64,000 nt of DNA from Limnothrix sp. FACHB-406 (GTDB lineage Bacteria; Cyanobacteriota; Cyanobacteriia; CACIAM-69d), in contig NZ_JACJSP010000012.1 of NCBI RefSeq assembly GCF_014698235.1, positions 1-64,000 on the forward strand. Reading direction: 5' to 3'. The notes under the pieces are model-generated. The model was not told the DNA's origin. It saw nothing but the letters and a program-made list of their open reading frames with translations, and did no database searches. Made by a program: the position numbers and the translations under genes. Positions 14,680-22,996 of the stretch are shown piece by piece (positions within the stretch are counted from its first letter, which is position 1; each line of letters begins with the position of its first letter).

Positions 14680-16838
14680 TGGGTGTGCGTCGGTGGCTCA
14701 AGGATCGAATACGGCGAGGATGGCGACGATTATTTGCGTCGTCTCCGGCTGTGGTGGCTCCGATAGCTACAGCGCCACCGCCTGAAGTAGCGCCCACCAG
14801 CGAGGAATCACCCTCAGCTCCAGAAACTGATTGGGATTTGAGCGTTCCTATCGATCCGGGGCAACAGTTTCAGGCTTTGATGCGCGGGTTGCGGCGACGA
14901 AAAGGCTTTGGGCTATTTTTTGTGCGCTGTGCTGGGGTTGTGGCTGATGAGCTACATGGCCAGATTCAGGGATCGCTGCCTGATAAGCAAATTGGTTTGT
15001 TGGAACTGGCAGGCGAGGAGCCTGACCTGTTGGCGCGGGTGTTGACCATCTCCAATTTGTCGGAGTTGGATGTGGTTGTGGTGCGAGGGATTGAAAAATC
15101 TTTGAGTGGTCATCTCAAACCGGGCTATGGCGGCGAGGGAGCTTACTACAGTTTAGAAACCGTGCCCCCTATTTTGGGTTCGCTGAACTTGCAGCGGGAG
15201 CGGTTTCGGGAGCGTCTGTCCTGTGCTTTGGTGTTTGCGGTTGAGCCTTGGGCGTTGAAGTTTTTTATTCGCCGAGCTGCTGATTTCTTTGACTGGCACT
15301 CGGGGGTTTATGAGCTGACTGATGATCAACAAACACTCGATACCAGAGCGCAGCAACTTTCCATTGAAGGAGACTACAACAAGTTTTTGAGTTGGTCGCC
15401 TGAGCAGCAGATCGAATATATGACTCAACTGGAAAACTTGCTAGAAGAACCTAGTTTGGCTCAGTCGCGCCGTATTAATTTGCTCTTTAAGCTAGGCAAT
15501 TTGTCCTTGGCAGCCAATTATCTTGATATTGCGGTTGGAGCCTATGACCAGGCAGTGGAAATTGAACCGAATTTCTATGAAGCTTGGAATAATCGGGGGA
15601 TTGCGCTCCTGAAGCTTGAACGCTATGAAGCGGCGATCGGTAGCTACAATCGGGCGGTCAAAATCAAACCCGACTACCACGATGCTTGGAATAACCGTGG
15701 CAATGCCTTAGGCCGGCTCGAACGCTATGAAGAGGCGATATCGAGCTATCAAGAAGCACTAACAATCAAGCCTGATTTTTATGAGGCTTGGAATAATATG
15801 GGTTGGGCGCTGGGCAACCTGGGGCGATATGACGCGGCGGTTGCTAGTTATGATCGAGCGCTGGCGATCAAACCTGACTATCAAGAAGCTCAAAATAGTC
15901 GTCGCTGGGCGCTGGGAAATTTGGGCAGGCTTGATGCAACTTCTGGTAGCTATGAATCGGCGCTGCCATTTGCCCCCAACTCATCCCAATCCAATCAACC
16001 CACTGAAACGAAGAAAGCTTTACCACCTGGTAACCTAAGCCGACCCATCAGCAACCTTGGGCAACAAACTCCAACACTCGACCCCTACGATCAGGCGATT
16101 TCCCTTGGTCTTGATGATCACGAGCTTTGGTTTAAGCGAGGCGTTGTGCTGTTTAATCGCGGGTGGTATGGAGAGGTGCTTGCTAGTTTTGATAAAGCCC
16201 TACAATTCAAACCTGATAAACACGAAGCTTGGTACAACCGAGGCGTTGTGCTGTTTAATCTCGGGCGGCATGAAGAGGCACTCGCCAGTTTTGACAAAGC
16301 CCTACAATTCAAACCTGATAAACACGAAGCTTGGTATAACCGAGGCACTACACTGGGAAGACTCAAGCGGTATGAAGAGGCGATCTCCAGCTTTGACAAA
16401 GCCCTCCAATTCAAACCTGACAAACACGAAGCTTGGTACAACCGAGGCAATGCGCTGAAGGATCTCGGGCAGTACGAAGAGGCGATCTCCAGTTTTGACA
16501 AAGCTCTCCAATTCAAACCCGACCAACACGAAGCCTGGTACAACCGAGGCAATGTGCTGAAGGATCTCGGGCGGCATGAAGAGGCGATCCCCAGTTTTGA
16601 CAAAGCTCTCCAATTCAAACCTGGTTTGCATGAAGCCTGGCACAATCGAGGTACTTCGCTGTTCAATCTTGGGCAATATGAAGAGGCGCTGGCCAGTTTT
16701 GACAAAGCCCTCCAATTCAAACCTGACAAACACAAAGCCTGGTATGCCCGAGGCCTTGTACTGCAGAGTCTCCAGCGGTATGAAGAGGCGATCGATAGCT
16801 ACGGCCAAGCTCTCGAATTCATCGTGCCCACGCTCTGA
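14679..16838 (+). CDS. TPR protein with N-terminal inactive P-loop-like domain, partner of the ATPase
   Basis: A 719-residue protein. Residues 1-55 are a basic then Pro/Ala-rich leader. Residues about 65-225 resemble an NTPase fold without Walker A: a core strand FGLFFVRC, a Walker-B-like DVVVVRGIE, then LNLQRERFRERL and AVEPWALKFFIRRAADFFDWHSGVYEL. About five TPRs follow (residues 280-415), then a Ser/Pro/Gln-rich linker, then seven nearly identical 34-residue TPRs built on AWYNRG and FDKALQFKPD (about 470-710). The 102-base DNA repeats imply recent expansion. The stop lies inside a palindromic repeat, so the C-terminus may be shortened. Overlap with the ATPase gene argues for a joint complex. 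Confidence 0.8.
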   Translation: MGVRRWLKDRIRRGWRRLFASSPAVVAPIATAPPPEVAPTSEESPSAPETDWDLSVPIDPGQQFQALMRGLRRRKGFGLFFVRCAGVVADELHGQIQGSLPDKQIGLLELAGEEPDLLARVLTISNLSELDVVVVRGIEKSLSGHLKPGYGGEGAYYSLETVPPILGSLNLQRERFRERLSCALVFAVEPWALKFFIRRAADFFDWHSGVYELTDDQQTLDTRAQQLSIEGDYNKFLSWSPEQQIEYMTQLENLLEEPSLAQSRRINLLFKLGNLSLAANYLDIAVGAYDQAVEIEPNFYEAWNNRGIALLKLERYEAAIGSYNRAVKIKPDYHDAWNNRGNALGRLERYEEAISSYQEALTIKPDFYEAWNNMGWALGNLGRYDAAVASYDRALAIKPDYQEAQNSRRWALGNLGRLDATSGSYESALPFAPNSSQSNQPTETKKALPPGNLSRPISNLGQQTPTLDPYDQAISLGLDDHELWFKRGVVLFNRGWYGEVLASFDKALQFKPDKHEAWYNRGVVLFNLGRHEEALASFDKALQFKPDKHEAWYNRGTTLGRLKRYEEAISSFDKALQFKPDKHEAWYNRGNALKDLGQYEEAISSFDKALQFKPDQHEAWYNRGNVLKDLGRHEEAIPSFDKALQFKPGLHEAWHNRGTSLFNLGQYEEALASFDKALQFKPDKHKAWYARGLVLQSLQRYEEAIDSYGQALEFIVPTL

Positions 16839-16897
16839 GTGGGCACGCCCTCCCCGACGCTCTGCGTCGAAACACCCCCAACTGGACGCAGAGCGTC
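16824..16897. repeat. palindromic repeat cluster overlapping the TPR gene stop
   Basis: GTGCCCAC (16824-16831) pairs with GTGGGCAC (16839-16846) around the stop codon. GACGCTCTGCGTC (16856-16868) is itself hairpin-forming and is the reverse complement of GACGCAGAGCGTC (16885-16897). CCCACGCAGAGC at 16910-16921 continues the theme. These match, from memory, a GACGCAGAGCGTC-type extragenic palindrome found in many bacterial phyla. Confidence 0.8.
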
Positions 16898-17188
16898 AAC
16901 CCGCCATTCCCACGCAGAGCAATGCCAACCGTTTTGCAAGTCGGCCCCTACAGCTTCATTTTCTTCAGTAGTAGTAGTTGCGGTGCAGGGGAGAACGCTC
17001 GGAAGGCAATACCAATCGCCATTCATCTCCCATGCACCGCCACCCGTAACGCATGGAACGACGATCGGTTGGGTGGCGATCAATCCACGGTGCATGGGAG
17101 AACAAATCAACCGTTTCGTAACAATTGCAAATTGCTCCCATGCACCCTACCCGATCATCATTCATCAGTTGGGAGCGATCGCGGCTCG
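16839..17188. other. 350-base gene-free region made of palindromic elements
   Basis: No convincing coding frame is seen. The left part holds the GACGCAGAGCGTC-type palindromes (to 16921). The right part holds two successive hairpin units whose arms are GGTGCA[T/G]GGGAG and CTCCCATGCACC (16982-17146). The region separates the TPR gene from the convergent Uma2 gene. Confidence 0.7.
16982..17146. repeat. two tandem stem-loop units with GGTGCATGGGAG / CTCCCATGCACC arms
   Basis: Unit 1 has arms at 16982-16993 (one mismatch) and 17027-17038. Unit 2 has arms at 17089-17100 and 17135-17146 (12-base perfect). The units are offset by 107-108 bases, and the bases after each left arm also match (GAAC). 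The arrangement suggests a duplicated mobile palindrome or a structured RNA. Confidence 0.75.
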
Positions 17189-17755
17189 TCAAAAATCCCA
17201 CGGTTCAAATAGCTCCGCCACCGGAAACGCAAACCCGCTCACCACATCCTCCCCCTCCAACAAATCGCCAACCCGCAACAGGCGATCGGGTTCCGGGCCG
17301 TGATAGACCAAAATGCAGCGCTCATTTGGGTCAATCTTCCACAGCAAGCGCGTCCCGTGGGCAAAATATTCCACGATTTTTTGGTGCATTTCGTCCACCG
17401 TGTTGCCCGGTGACAGAATCTCCACCACCAAATCCGGCGCACCCTCAAAATAGCCTCGGGGCGGGCGGCTGAGACCCTGCAACCGAGATCGATCGATAAA
17501 GGCAATATCGGGTGATCGTCGGTTGCCATTGCCCAAGGTAAACGCCGTGCTCGAATCACAAACCGCTCCCAAACGGCGCGATCGCACCCAATTCATCAGC
17601 GCCGCCACCAAAACGCAGGCCAAATAGCCATGCTCCATCCCCGCATGGCCCATATCCACGACCTGACCGTTCACCAACTCGTAGCGATGCCCCTCCCTGG
17701 GTAAGGTCATCCAATCCTGATCCGTCCAGGTTTGAGGGCTTGTGGCAATGGTCAT
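17189..17755 (-). CDS. Uma2-family PD-(D/E)XK endonuclease-fold protein
   Basis: A 188-residue Uma2 protein. Visible motifs are HRYELVNGQVVDM (residues about 23-35), RSPDIAFIDRSRL with the metal-binding Asp, DLVVEILSPGNTVDEMHQKI with Glu and Lys of the active site, and LLWKIDPNERCILVYH. The nuclease core is apparently intact. It starts 51 bases after the end of another Uma2 gene on the same strand, so the two may be cotranscribed. It converges with the ATPase-TPR module across a palindrome-rich region. Confidence 0.9.
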   Translation of the reverse strand: MTIATSPQTWTDQDWMTLPREGHRYELVNGQVVDMGHAGMEHGYLACVLVAALMNWVRSRRLGAVCDSSTAFTLGNGNRRSPDIAFIDRSRLQGLSRPPRGYFEGAPDLVVEILSPGNTVDEMHQKIVEYFAHGTRLLWKIDPNERCILVYHGPEPDRLLRVGDLLEGEDVVSGFAFPVAELFEPWDF

Positions 17756-17806
17756 TCCCGTTGCGCTCCTGCCGATCGCGATCGCCTGTTGCTATTGTGC
17801 CGTGGT

Positions 17807-18550
17807 CTACCCGATCGCCTCGGGATCAATACCCAACTCCCGCAGCCGGGCCGCCAGGCGATCGGCTCGATCGCGCTCCTGTTCAGCCCGTTCCCGTTCT
17901 TGCTCGGCGCGTTGATGCTCTTCCTCAGCCCGATCGCGCTCTTGCTTGGTGCGCTGGATTTCTTCCGCCAGGGTCGAAAAGGGCTGACCGTCCGGCCGAA
18001 ACAGGGTGAGGCTGTCTTCGCCCATTTGGAACCGAATGCCGAGCCGGGGACTCACCCAATCGTCCGGGCGATCGTCCCGGAGCTGCAAATCGCCCCGTTC
18101 CGATCGCACCAAAATGCTCAAATCATGGCGATCGGGATCGTAGATGTAATATTCCTCAACGCCGTAGGTGTCATAAAAAGCCCGCTTTTTCAGCACTTCC
18201 CCAAAGCGATTTCCCGGCGACAAAATCTCAAATACCACTTGGGGCGCGATGTTGTTTTCACACCACTGCTTGTAGGAACCCCGATCGCCCTTGGGAACCC
18301 CAAACGCCACCATCACATCGGGCGCTTGGCGGGTTTTGTTGTCCCCTTCCACCGGATACCAGAGCAGATCGCCCGCCACAAAAACTTGCGGATCGTTGGT
18401 AAAGATGGCGGCAAGGTTCATGTAGATCTTTTGGATCCAATGAAACTGTTTCGTGTTGTCCGCGATCGGCTGGCCGTCGCTGTCGGGATAGTCGATCGGT
18501 GGGGGCTGAATCCCTGGCGTGATCGTCGTGGTGGTGGGTTGGGCAATCAT
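17807..18550 (-). CDS. Uma2-family nuclease-fold protein with C-terminal charged coiled coil
   Basis: A 247-residue Uma2 member. The core runs to about residue 185: VAGDLLWYPVEGDNKTRQAPDVMVAFG (Asp), VVFEILSPGNRFGEVLKKRAFYDTYGVEEYYIYDPD (Glu and Lys). The tail from about 188 is a coiled coil of repeated AEQERERAEQERDRA heptad-like units, a common add-on in cyanobacterial Uma2 proteins that may mediate assembly. It is followed by the second Uma2 gene on the same strand. Confidence 0.9.
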   Translation of the reverse strand: MIAQPTTTTITPGIQPPPIDYPDSDGQPIADNTKQFHWIQKIYMNLAAIFTNDPQVFVAGDLLWYPVEGDNKTRQAPDVMVAFGVPKGDRGSYKQWCENNIAPQVVFEILSPGNRFGEVLKKRAFYDTYGVEEYYIYDPDRHDLSILVRSERGDLQLRDDRPDDWVSPRLGIRFQMGEDSLTLFRPDGQPFSTLAEEIQRTKQERDRAEEEHQRAEQERERAEQERDRADRLAARLRELGIDPEAIG

Positions 18551-19040
18551 CGGTTAGTCCTCACGATCGCGGTTGGTCTCATTATGCCAACGGAGCCTGA
18601 TGCCAACGGAGCCTGATGCCAACGGAGCCTGCGATCGCCCGGTGGGGGTTTGTGGGGCCTAGGAAACCTGGATTCGGGGGAATTTTGATACGATCGCAGC
18701 AGCTTTGTTGCTGGCTCAAGGCTCAAGATACTTTTGGCTCAAAACCCTGAGCGGAAGGTTGCTTGATGCCACAGTGCGGCCTCAGGGAGCTAAACCGTTG
18801 GTGCATCTTTAATCGGCGTATTGTCACGCAGTCTGTCTTTTGGGGGGGCGATCGCCGCTGTGGCGGTCGGTTGTCATCATTTACCGAATTTTGACCACGA
18901 AATACCGGGATTTTGGGGGCAATTTCCCTTGAATCTCTGGTTTGAGGCGGATTTGGTCTGTGCGGAGTTGTAGCCCCTACCTAGTAACTGATGGTTACGA
19001 CAGGCTGCATCGTTTTCGGCCGCATGGCGCTGCGATTATT
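18551..19040. other. intergenic region upstream of the adenylate cyclase
   Basis: The stretch begins with three copies of a 16-mer at 18585-18632. The rest shows only HIP1-type octamers and no recognisable RNA gene or promoter. In-frame alternative starts for the cyclase (TTG 18942, GTG 18960) reach into it. Confidence 0.5.
18585..18632. repeat. 16-base tandem repeat, three copies
   Basis: TGCCAACGGAGCCTGA at 18585-18600 is repeated at 18601-18616 and, with the last base changed, at 18617-18632. It lies just upstream of the coiled-coil Uma2 gene start on the minus strand. Confidence 0.88.
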
Positions 19041-20393
19041 GTGAATGCTCCAACGACAAGCTCGGCTGTGGTTGCCTCTGGTAGCCCAATTCTGATTGGC
19101 ATTGCCGATCGGGAGTTGGCGCAGGCCTTGGCCCAGGTGGTGGCGGAGTTAGGGTGCGAAGCCCATTGCCCCGCGAGTTTGGATGAGTTGATGGCGGCGG
19201 CCGCTCGGCTCCAGCCGCTTTTGGTGTTGGTGGGGTCTTGGCCGGAGCTGGCGGCCTTGGAACTGTGCCATCAGTTGCGATCGGCGGCCCCTCACCAAAA
19301 CACCCCAATCGTACTGGTAGGGGCGGCGGGGCAAATCGATCGGAGCGCGTTGTTTGCGGCGGGGGCGGCGGACTATTTGCTGTTGCCCCTGGAACCGGCG
19401 GAGGCTTTGGCGCGCATTCGGTTGCATTTGGATCGCAGTCGGCTCGATCGACTCCATGAGCGGGCCCGCAATCTGACGCTGTTTCGGGGGCCGGCCCTGT
19501 TGGCAGCCAGTTTGCAAAAGCGTTTGCGACGACAGGCAGAATTATTACAAGAGCAGCTCTTTTTGCTCGATCGGGAAGTGCGGGAGCGGCGGCAAATGGA
19601 ATCGGCCCTGCGCGATGAGCAAAGCCGCACGCAAAAGTTGCTGTTGAATGTGTTGCCCCAAGCCATTGTCGATCGGCTGGCAAGGGAGGATGGGTTGGCG
19701 ATGGAAAACGAAATCCTCGCCGATCGGTTTGAGGAAGCCACAATTTTATTTGCCGATATTGTGGACTTCACGCCCCTTTCGGTGCAGTTGCCGCCCTTGG
19801 AGTTGGTGCAATTATTAAATCGAATTTTTTCGGCGTTCGATCGATTAGCCGAAGAATTTGGCCTCGAAAAAATTAAGACGATCGGTGATGCCTACATGGT
19901 GGCCGGCGGAATTCCTGTGCCGCGCCCTGACCATGCCCTCACGGTGATGGAAATGGCGATCGCCATGCGCCGAGAAATTAATCAACTGCGGCGAGAAACC
20001 GGGCTGCCCTTGGCCTTGCGAATTGGCATCAACACGGGGGCCGTGGTGGCCGGCGTAATTGGCATCAAAAAATTTAGCTATGACCTTTGGGGCGACACGG
20101 TCAATGTGGCCAGTCGAATGGAGTCCCAGGGGATTCCCGGCAAAATTCAGGTGACCGAGGCAACCTATGCCTACCTGAAGGATCATTACGAGTTTGAGCG
20201 TTGGTCTAATTTGCCGGTGAAGGGGCGCGGTCGCATGACGGCCTATCTCTATGTGCGGCGGCGATCGAGTTCTTGGCCCAATCCGGAAGCCAACTCGGCC
20301 TCGGAAGAAACACCGGCCCCTGTGCCCCATGGCACTGACTCGGGGCCGTCGGAGTTGCGATCGCGCGAGCCAACCCCTGAAATTGCTCTTTGA
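19041..20393 (+). CDS. class III adenylate cyclase with N-terminal receiver-like domain
   Basis: Residues about 15-130 look like a response-regulator receiver, but the usual phosphoacceptor Asp is replaced (LLVLVGSW), so it is probably a pseudo-receiver. A coiled coil (about 150-215) leads to the class III catalytic domain: metal Asp in FADIVDFTPLS, the second metal Asp in KTIGDAYMVAGG, and DLWGDTVNVASRMES. The Lys of KTIGDAYM and the Asp of YDLWGD are the adenine-specifying pair, favouring cAMP over cGMP. The GTG at 19041 is my choice because upstream codons are unlike the family, but TTG 18942 is also open. The disordered C-terminal 40 residues carry no domain. Confidence 0.85.
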   Translation: MNAPTTSSAVVASGSPILIGIADRELAQALAQVVAELGCEAHCPASLDELMAAAARLQPLLVLVGSWPELAALELCHQLRSAAPHQNTPIVLVGAAGQIDRSALFAAGAADYLLLPLEPAEALARIRLHLDRSRLDRLHERARNLTLFRGPALLAASLQKRLRRQAELLQEQLFLLDREVRERRQMESALRDEQSRTQKLLLNVLPQAIVDRLAREDGLAMENEILADRFEEATILFADIVDFTPLSVQLPPLELVQLLNRIFSAFDRLAEEFGLEKIKTIGDAYMVAGGIPVPRPDHALTVMEMAIAMRREINQLRRETGLPLALRIGINTGAVVAGVIGIKKFSYDLWGDTVNVASRMESQGIPGKIQVTEATYAYLKDHYEFERWSNLPVKGRGRMTAYLYVRRRSSSWPNPEANSASEETPAPVPHGTDSGPSELRSREPTPEIAL

Positions 20394-20528
20394 TGGGGGT
20401 TGCGATCGTGGTGATGATCGCGATCGTTCATGATCGTGATTGTGACTGTGATTGACTGGTTGAGGATCTGGGGATCTTGGGCCAAGCCATTATCCTGGGA
20501 ATAGCTGAAGCAAGACCGGGGAACAGGC

Positions 20529-22823
20529 ATGGTTTCGGAAGCGGCAAGGAAAGCTTGGTGGCAACGGCTGCAAACTTGGCAAAATCAACCCCGGCCGCAA
20601 CCGGAAGAATCGATCGCCCTGCGAATCTTGGTGCAAATTTTGGTGGCGATCGGGATTTTGGCCACCGATGTGGCCGCTGGAACCCAAACCAGTTGGTGGG
20701 CCATTCCCCTCAGCTTTGGCGGGGCCTACTGGAGTTGGCGGCAACGGCGGCGGCGCAACCTGGGGGCGCAACTGGCGATCGCGGCGGGAATGCTGGTGGC
20801 CTTGGCCGTTTTCTTTCGATCGCTCCTGGGCAATTTGGGAGATACGCGCCTGGTTTTGGCGGAGTTGCTGATCCATTTGCAGGTGCTCCATTGCTTCGAC
20901 TTGCCCCGGCGCAAGGACTTGGGCTACTCGATGCTGATCGGGCTGATTCTGATGGGGGTGGCCGGAACCCTCAGCCAAACCATGTTGTTTGCGCCCGTGT
21001 TGGTGGCCTTTGTGGGGGTGGCGCTGCCAATGTTGGTGTTGGACTATCGATCGCGCCTGGGATTGGAACCGGGCGATCGGGATTGGCGCACCCTCACGGG
21101 GCTAATTCGGCCGGGTCAGATGGCGCGGTTGTTTGGGGTGGTGGCGGTTTTGGGGCTGGTGGTCTTTGCCCTGCTGCCGCGTTTTCCGGGCTACCAACTG
21201 CGCCAGTTCCCGGTGACGGCTCCGCCCAATTTGATGGATCAGGTGTTTGATAACCGGGATCAGTCTGCGTCGATTCGCAATCCGGGTTATGGGCAAGATG
21301 GCCAAGCCCTCGGGGGAACCAGCGGCGCAGGCCGCGGCCAAACGGACAACACGTTCTATTACGGCTTTAGCAGCACGATCGACCAAACTCTTCAGGGGCA
21401 ACTGGTTCCCACCTTGGTGATGCGGGTGCGATCGCAGTCACCGGGCTTTTGGCGAGTGTTGGGGTTCGATCGCTACACCGGTCGCGGGTGGGAAATTTCC
21501 CGCAATGACGACACCCAAAGCCTGGTGCGGCCCGATTGGTCCTATCGCTTTGTGATTCCGCCGGAGCCAACCCGCGCCCAAATTGAAGAGGTGGTGCAAA
21601 GCTACACGGTGCTTTCGGCCTTGCCCAACCTGATTCCCACCCTGGCCCAACCCACGGAGCTGTTTTTCCCAACCCGAGGAATTGCGATCGACAAGGAAGG
21701 CAGTATTCGATCGCCCCGCATTTTGGATGAGGGGTTAACCTACTCGGTCATCTCCCAAGTGGCCTACCGCGATCGCACCCGACTGCGCCAGGCCCGCCGT
21801 ACCTATCCCCCCTTCATTCGCAACTATTACCTCGATGTGCCCGCGGCCCTGCGGCCCAAGTTGCAAAAACGGGCCCAAGAGTTACTCGCGAAGGCTCCCA
21901 ATGCCCGCAATGATGCGTATGAGCAGGCGCTGTTCTTAGCCCAAGCCCTGAAGCAAACCTACACCGTACAACCGGACTTGCCGCCACCGGCTGCGGGTGA
22001 AGATTTGGTCGATCGCTTTTTGTTTCAGTATCAAGGGGGCTATCCCGATCATTTCCCCACCACTCTCACCCTCATGTTGCGGAGTTTGGGGATTCCGGCA
22101 CGGGTGGCGGCCGGGTTTGCGCCGGGTCGGTTCAATCCTTTCACCGGCCTATACGAGGTGTACAACACCGATGCCCATTTGATCACAGAGGTTTATTTTC
22201 CCGGGTATGGCTGGTATAGCTTTGACCCGATTCCTGGCCATCCCTTGATTCCACCCTCGATCGAGAAAAATGAAACCTTCAGCACCCTAGAAAAACTCTG
22301 GGCTTGGGTGGCTGGTTGGTTGCCCACGCCCCTGCGCAATTGGCTGGATGGGGTGATTTCAGGGGTGCTGGGGGGACTGCTGGCGCTGGTGGGTCGGTTG
22401 CTGGGTTTGTTAACGGGGGGCTGGACGGGTATTTTGGCGGCGATCGCCCTGGCTTTGGTGGTGGGTGGGGCCCTGTGGTTGGGTTGGTTGGGCTGGCACG
22501 CTTGGCAACGGCGGCGGCGCTTGGCTCGGTTAGCCCCGATCGCTGCGTTATATCAGGAGGTGCGCGATTGGTTAGCAGAAGACTGTCCCGCCTATCCTTG
22601 GCAAACACCATTGGAATATGTGGCCGCCTATGAACAGTGGCTCGCCCAGCAGGGGGGCGGCCCCGGCGCGGGCGATCGCTTGGCGCTGTTGGCGGCGGTG
22701 GCCGGGGCCTACAGTGATTGGCGCTATGGCGATCGCCCGGCGGATGTGGCGGCTTTGCGGGAACAGTGGCAACGGGTGCGACGGCGCGATCGGCCCCGGC
22801 TGTTGGGAGCGGCGGCTCGCTAG
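20529..22823 (+). CDS. TgpA-type transglutaminase-fold membrane protein lacking the catalytic cysteine
   Basis: A 764-residue protein of the DUF3488-transglutaminase-DUF4129 architecture. Six or so membrane helices fill residues about 35-230, followed by an extracytoplasmic region, the transglutaminase core (about 470-570), another hydrophobic helix near 620-655 and a C-terminal cytosolic DUF4129-like tail. In the core motif GGYPDHFPTTL the usual Cys is Pro506, whereas the His (His550 in NTDAHLITEV) and Asp (Asp566 in SFDPIPG) are kept. Similar Cys-less versions seem usual in cyanobacteria. Proposed role: structural or peptide-binding envelope protein. ATG at 20529. Confidence 0.85.
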   Translation: MVSEAARKAWWQRLQTWQNQPRPQPEESIALRILVQILVAIGILATDVAAGTQTSWWAIPLSFGGAYWSWRQRRRRNLGAQLAIAAGMLVALAVFFRSLLGNLGDTRLVLAELLIHLQVLHCFDLPRRKDLGYSMLIGLILMGVAGTLSQTMLFAPVLVAFVGVALPMLVLDYRSRLGLEPGDRDWRTLTGLIRPGQMARLFGVVAVLGLVVFALLPRFPGYQLRQFPVTAPPNLMDQVFDNRDQSASIRNPGYGQDGQALGGTSGAGRGQTDNTFYYGFSSTIDQTLQGQLVPTLVMRVRSQSPGFWRVLGFDRYTGRGWEISRNDDTQSLVRPDWSYRFVIPPEPTRAQIEEVVQSYTVLSALPNLIPTLAQPTELFFPTRGIAIDKEGSIRSPRILDEGLTYSVISQVAYRDRTRLRQARRTYPPFIRNYYLDVPAALRPKLQKRAQELLAKAPNARNDAYEQALFLAQALKQTYTVQPDLPPPAAGEDLVDRFLFQYQGGYPDHFPTTLTLMLRSLGIPARVAAGFAPGRFNPFTGLYEVYNTDAHLITEVYFPGYGWYSFDPIPGHPLIPPSIEKNETFSTLEKLWAWVAGWLPTPLRNWLDGVISGVLGGLLALVGRLLGLLTGGWTGILAAIALALVVGGALWLGWLGWHAWQRRRRLARLAPIAALYQEVRDWLAEDCPAYPWQTPLEYVAAYEQWLAQQGGGPGAGDRLALLAAVAGAYSDWRYGDRPADVAALREQWQRVRRRDRPRLLGAAAR

Positions 22824-22996
22824 GGGGCGGGCGATCGGGCCCTGGCCTTTGGTGTTCAACGGTGGGGGACTGGTTTGGCGCTAAACTTTTAAGACGCAAT
22901 TCCCGTTCCCAGGATTCAGGACTCCAATCCGCACCGAGGATCTTCGAGGTTGGGAATCGGTAAAGGCTCCGTTGGCCGTTGTTTGCCCAATTGCCC

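Noticed and set aside
16118-16735. Long minus-strand frames over the TPR repeats
   Set aside because: Shadows that repeat with the same 102-base period as the real TPR gene.
16982-17146. Possible CRISPR array from regularly spaced repeats
   Set aside because: Only two hairpin pairs, with alternating orientation and no constant repeat of 24-40 bases with unique spacers. Not a CRISPR array.
17189-18550. Two Uma2 genes as members of the ATPase-TPR system
   Set aside because: They are convergent on the other strand and separated by a palindrome-rich gap. Uma2 genes are scattered (another at 8720), so membership is not supported.
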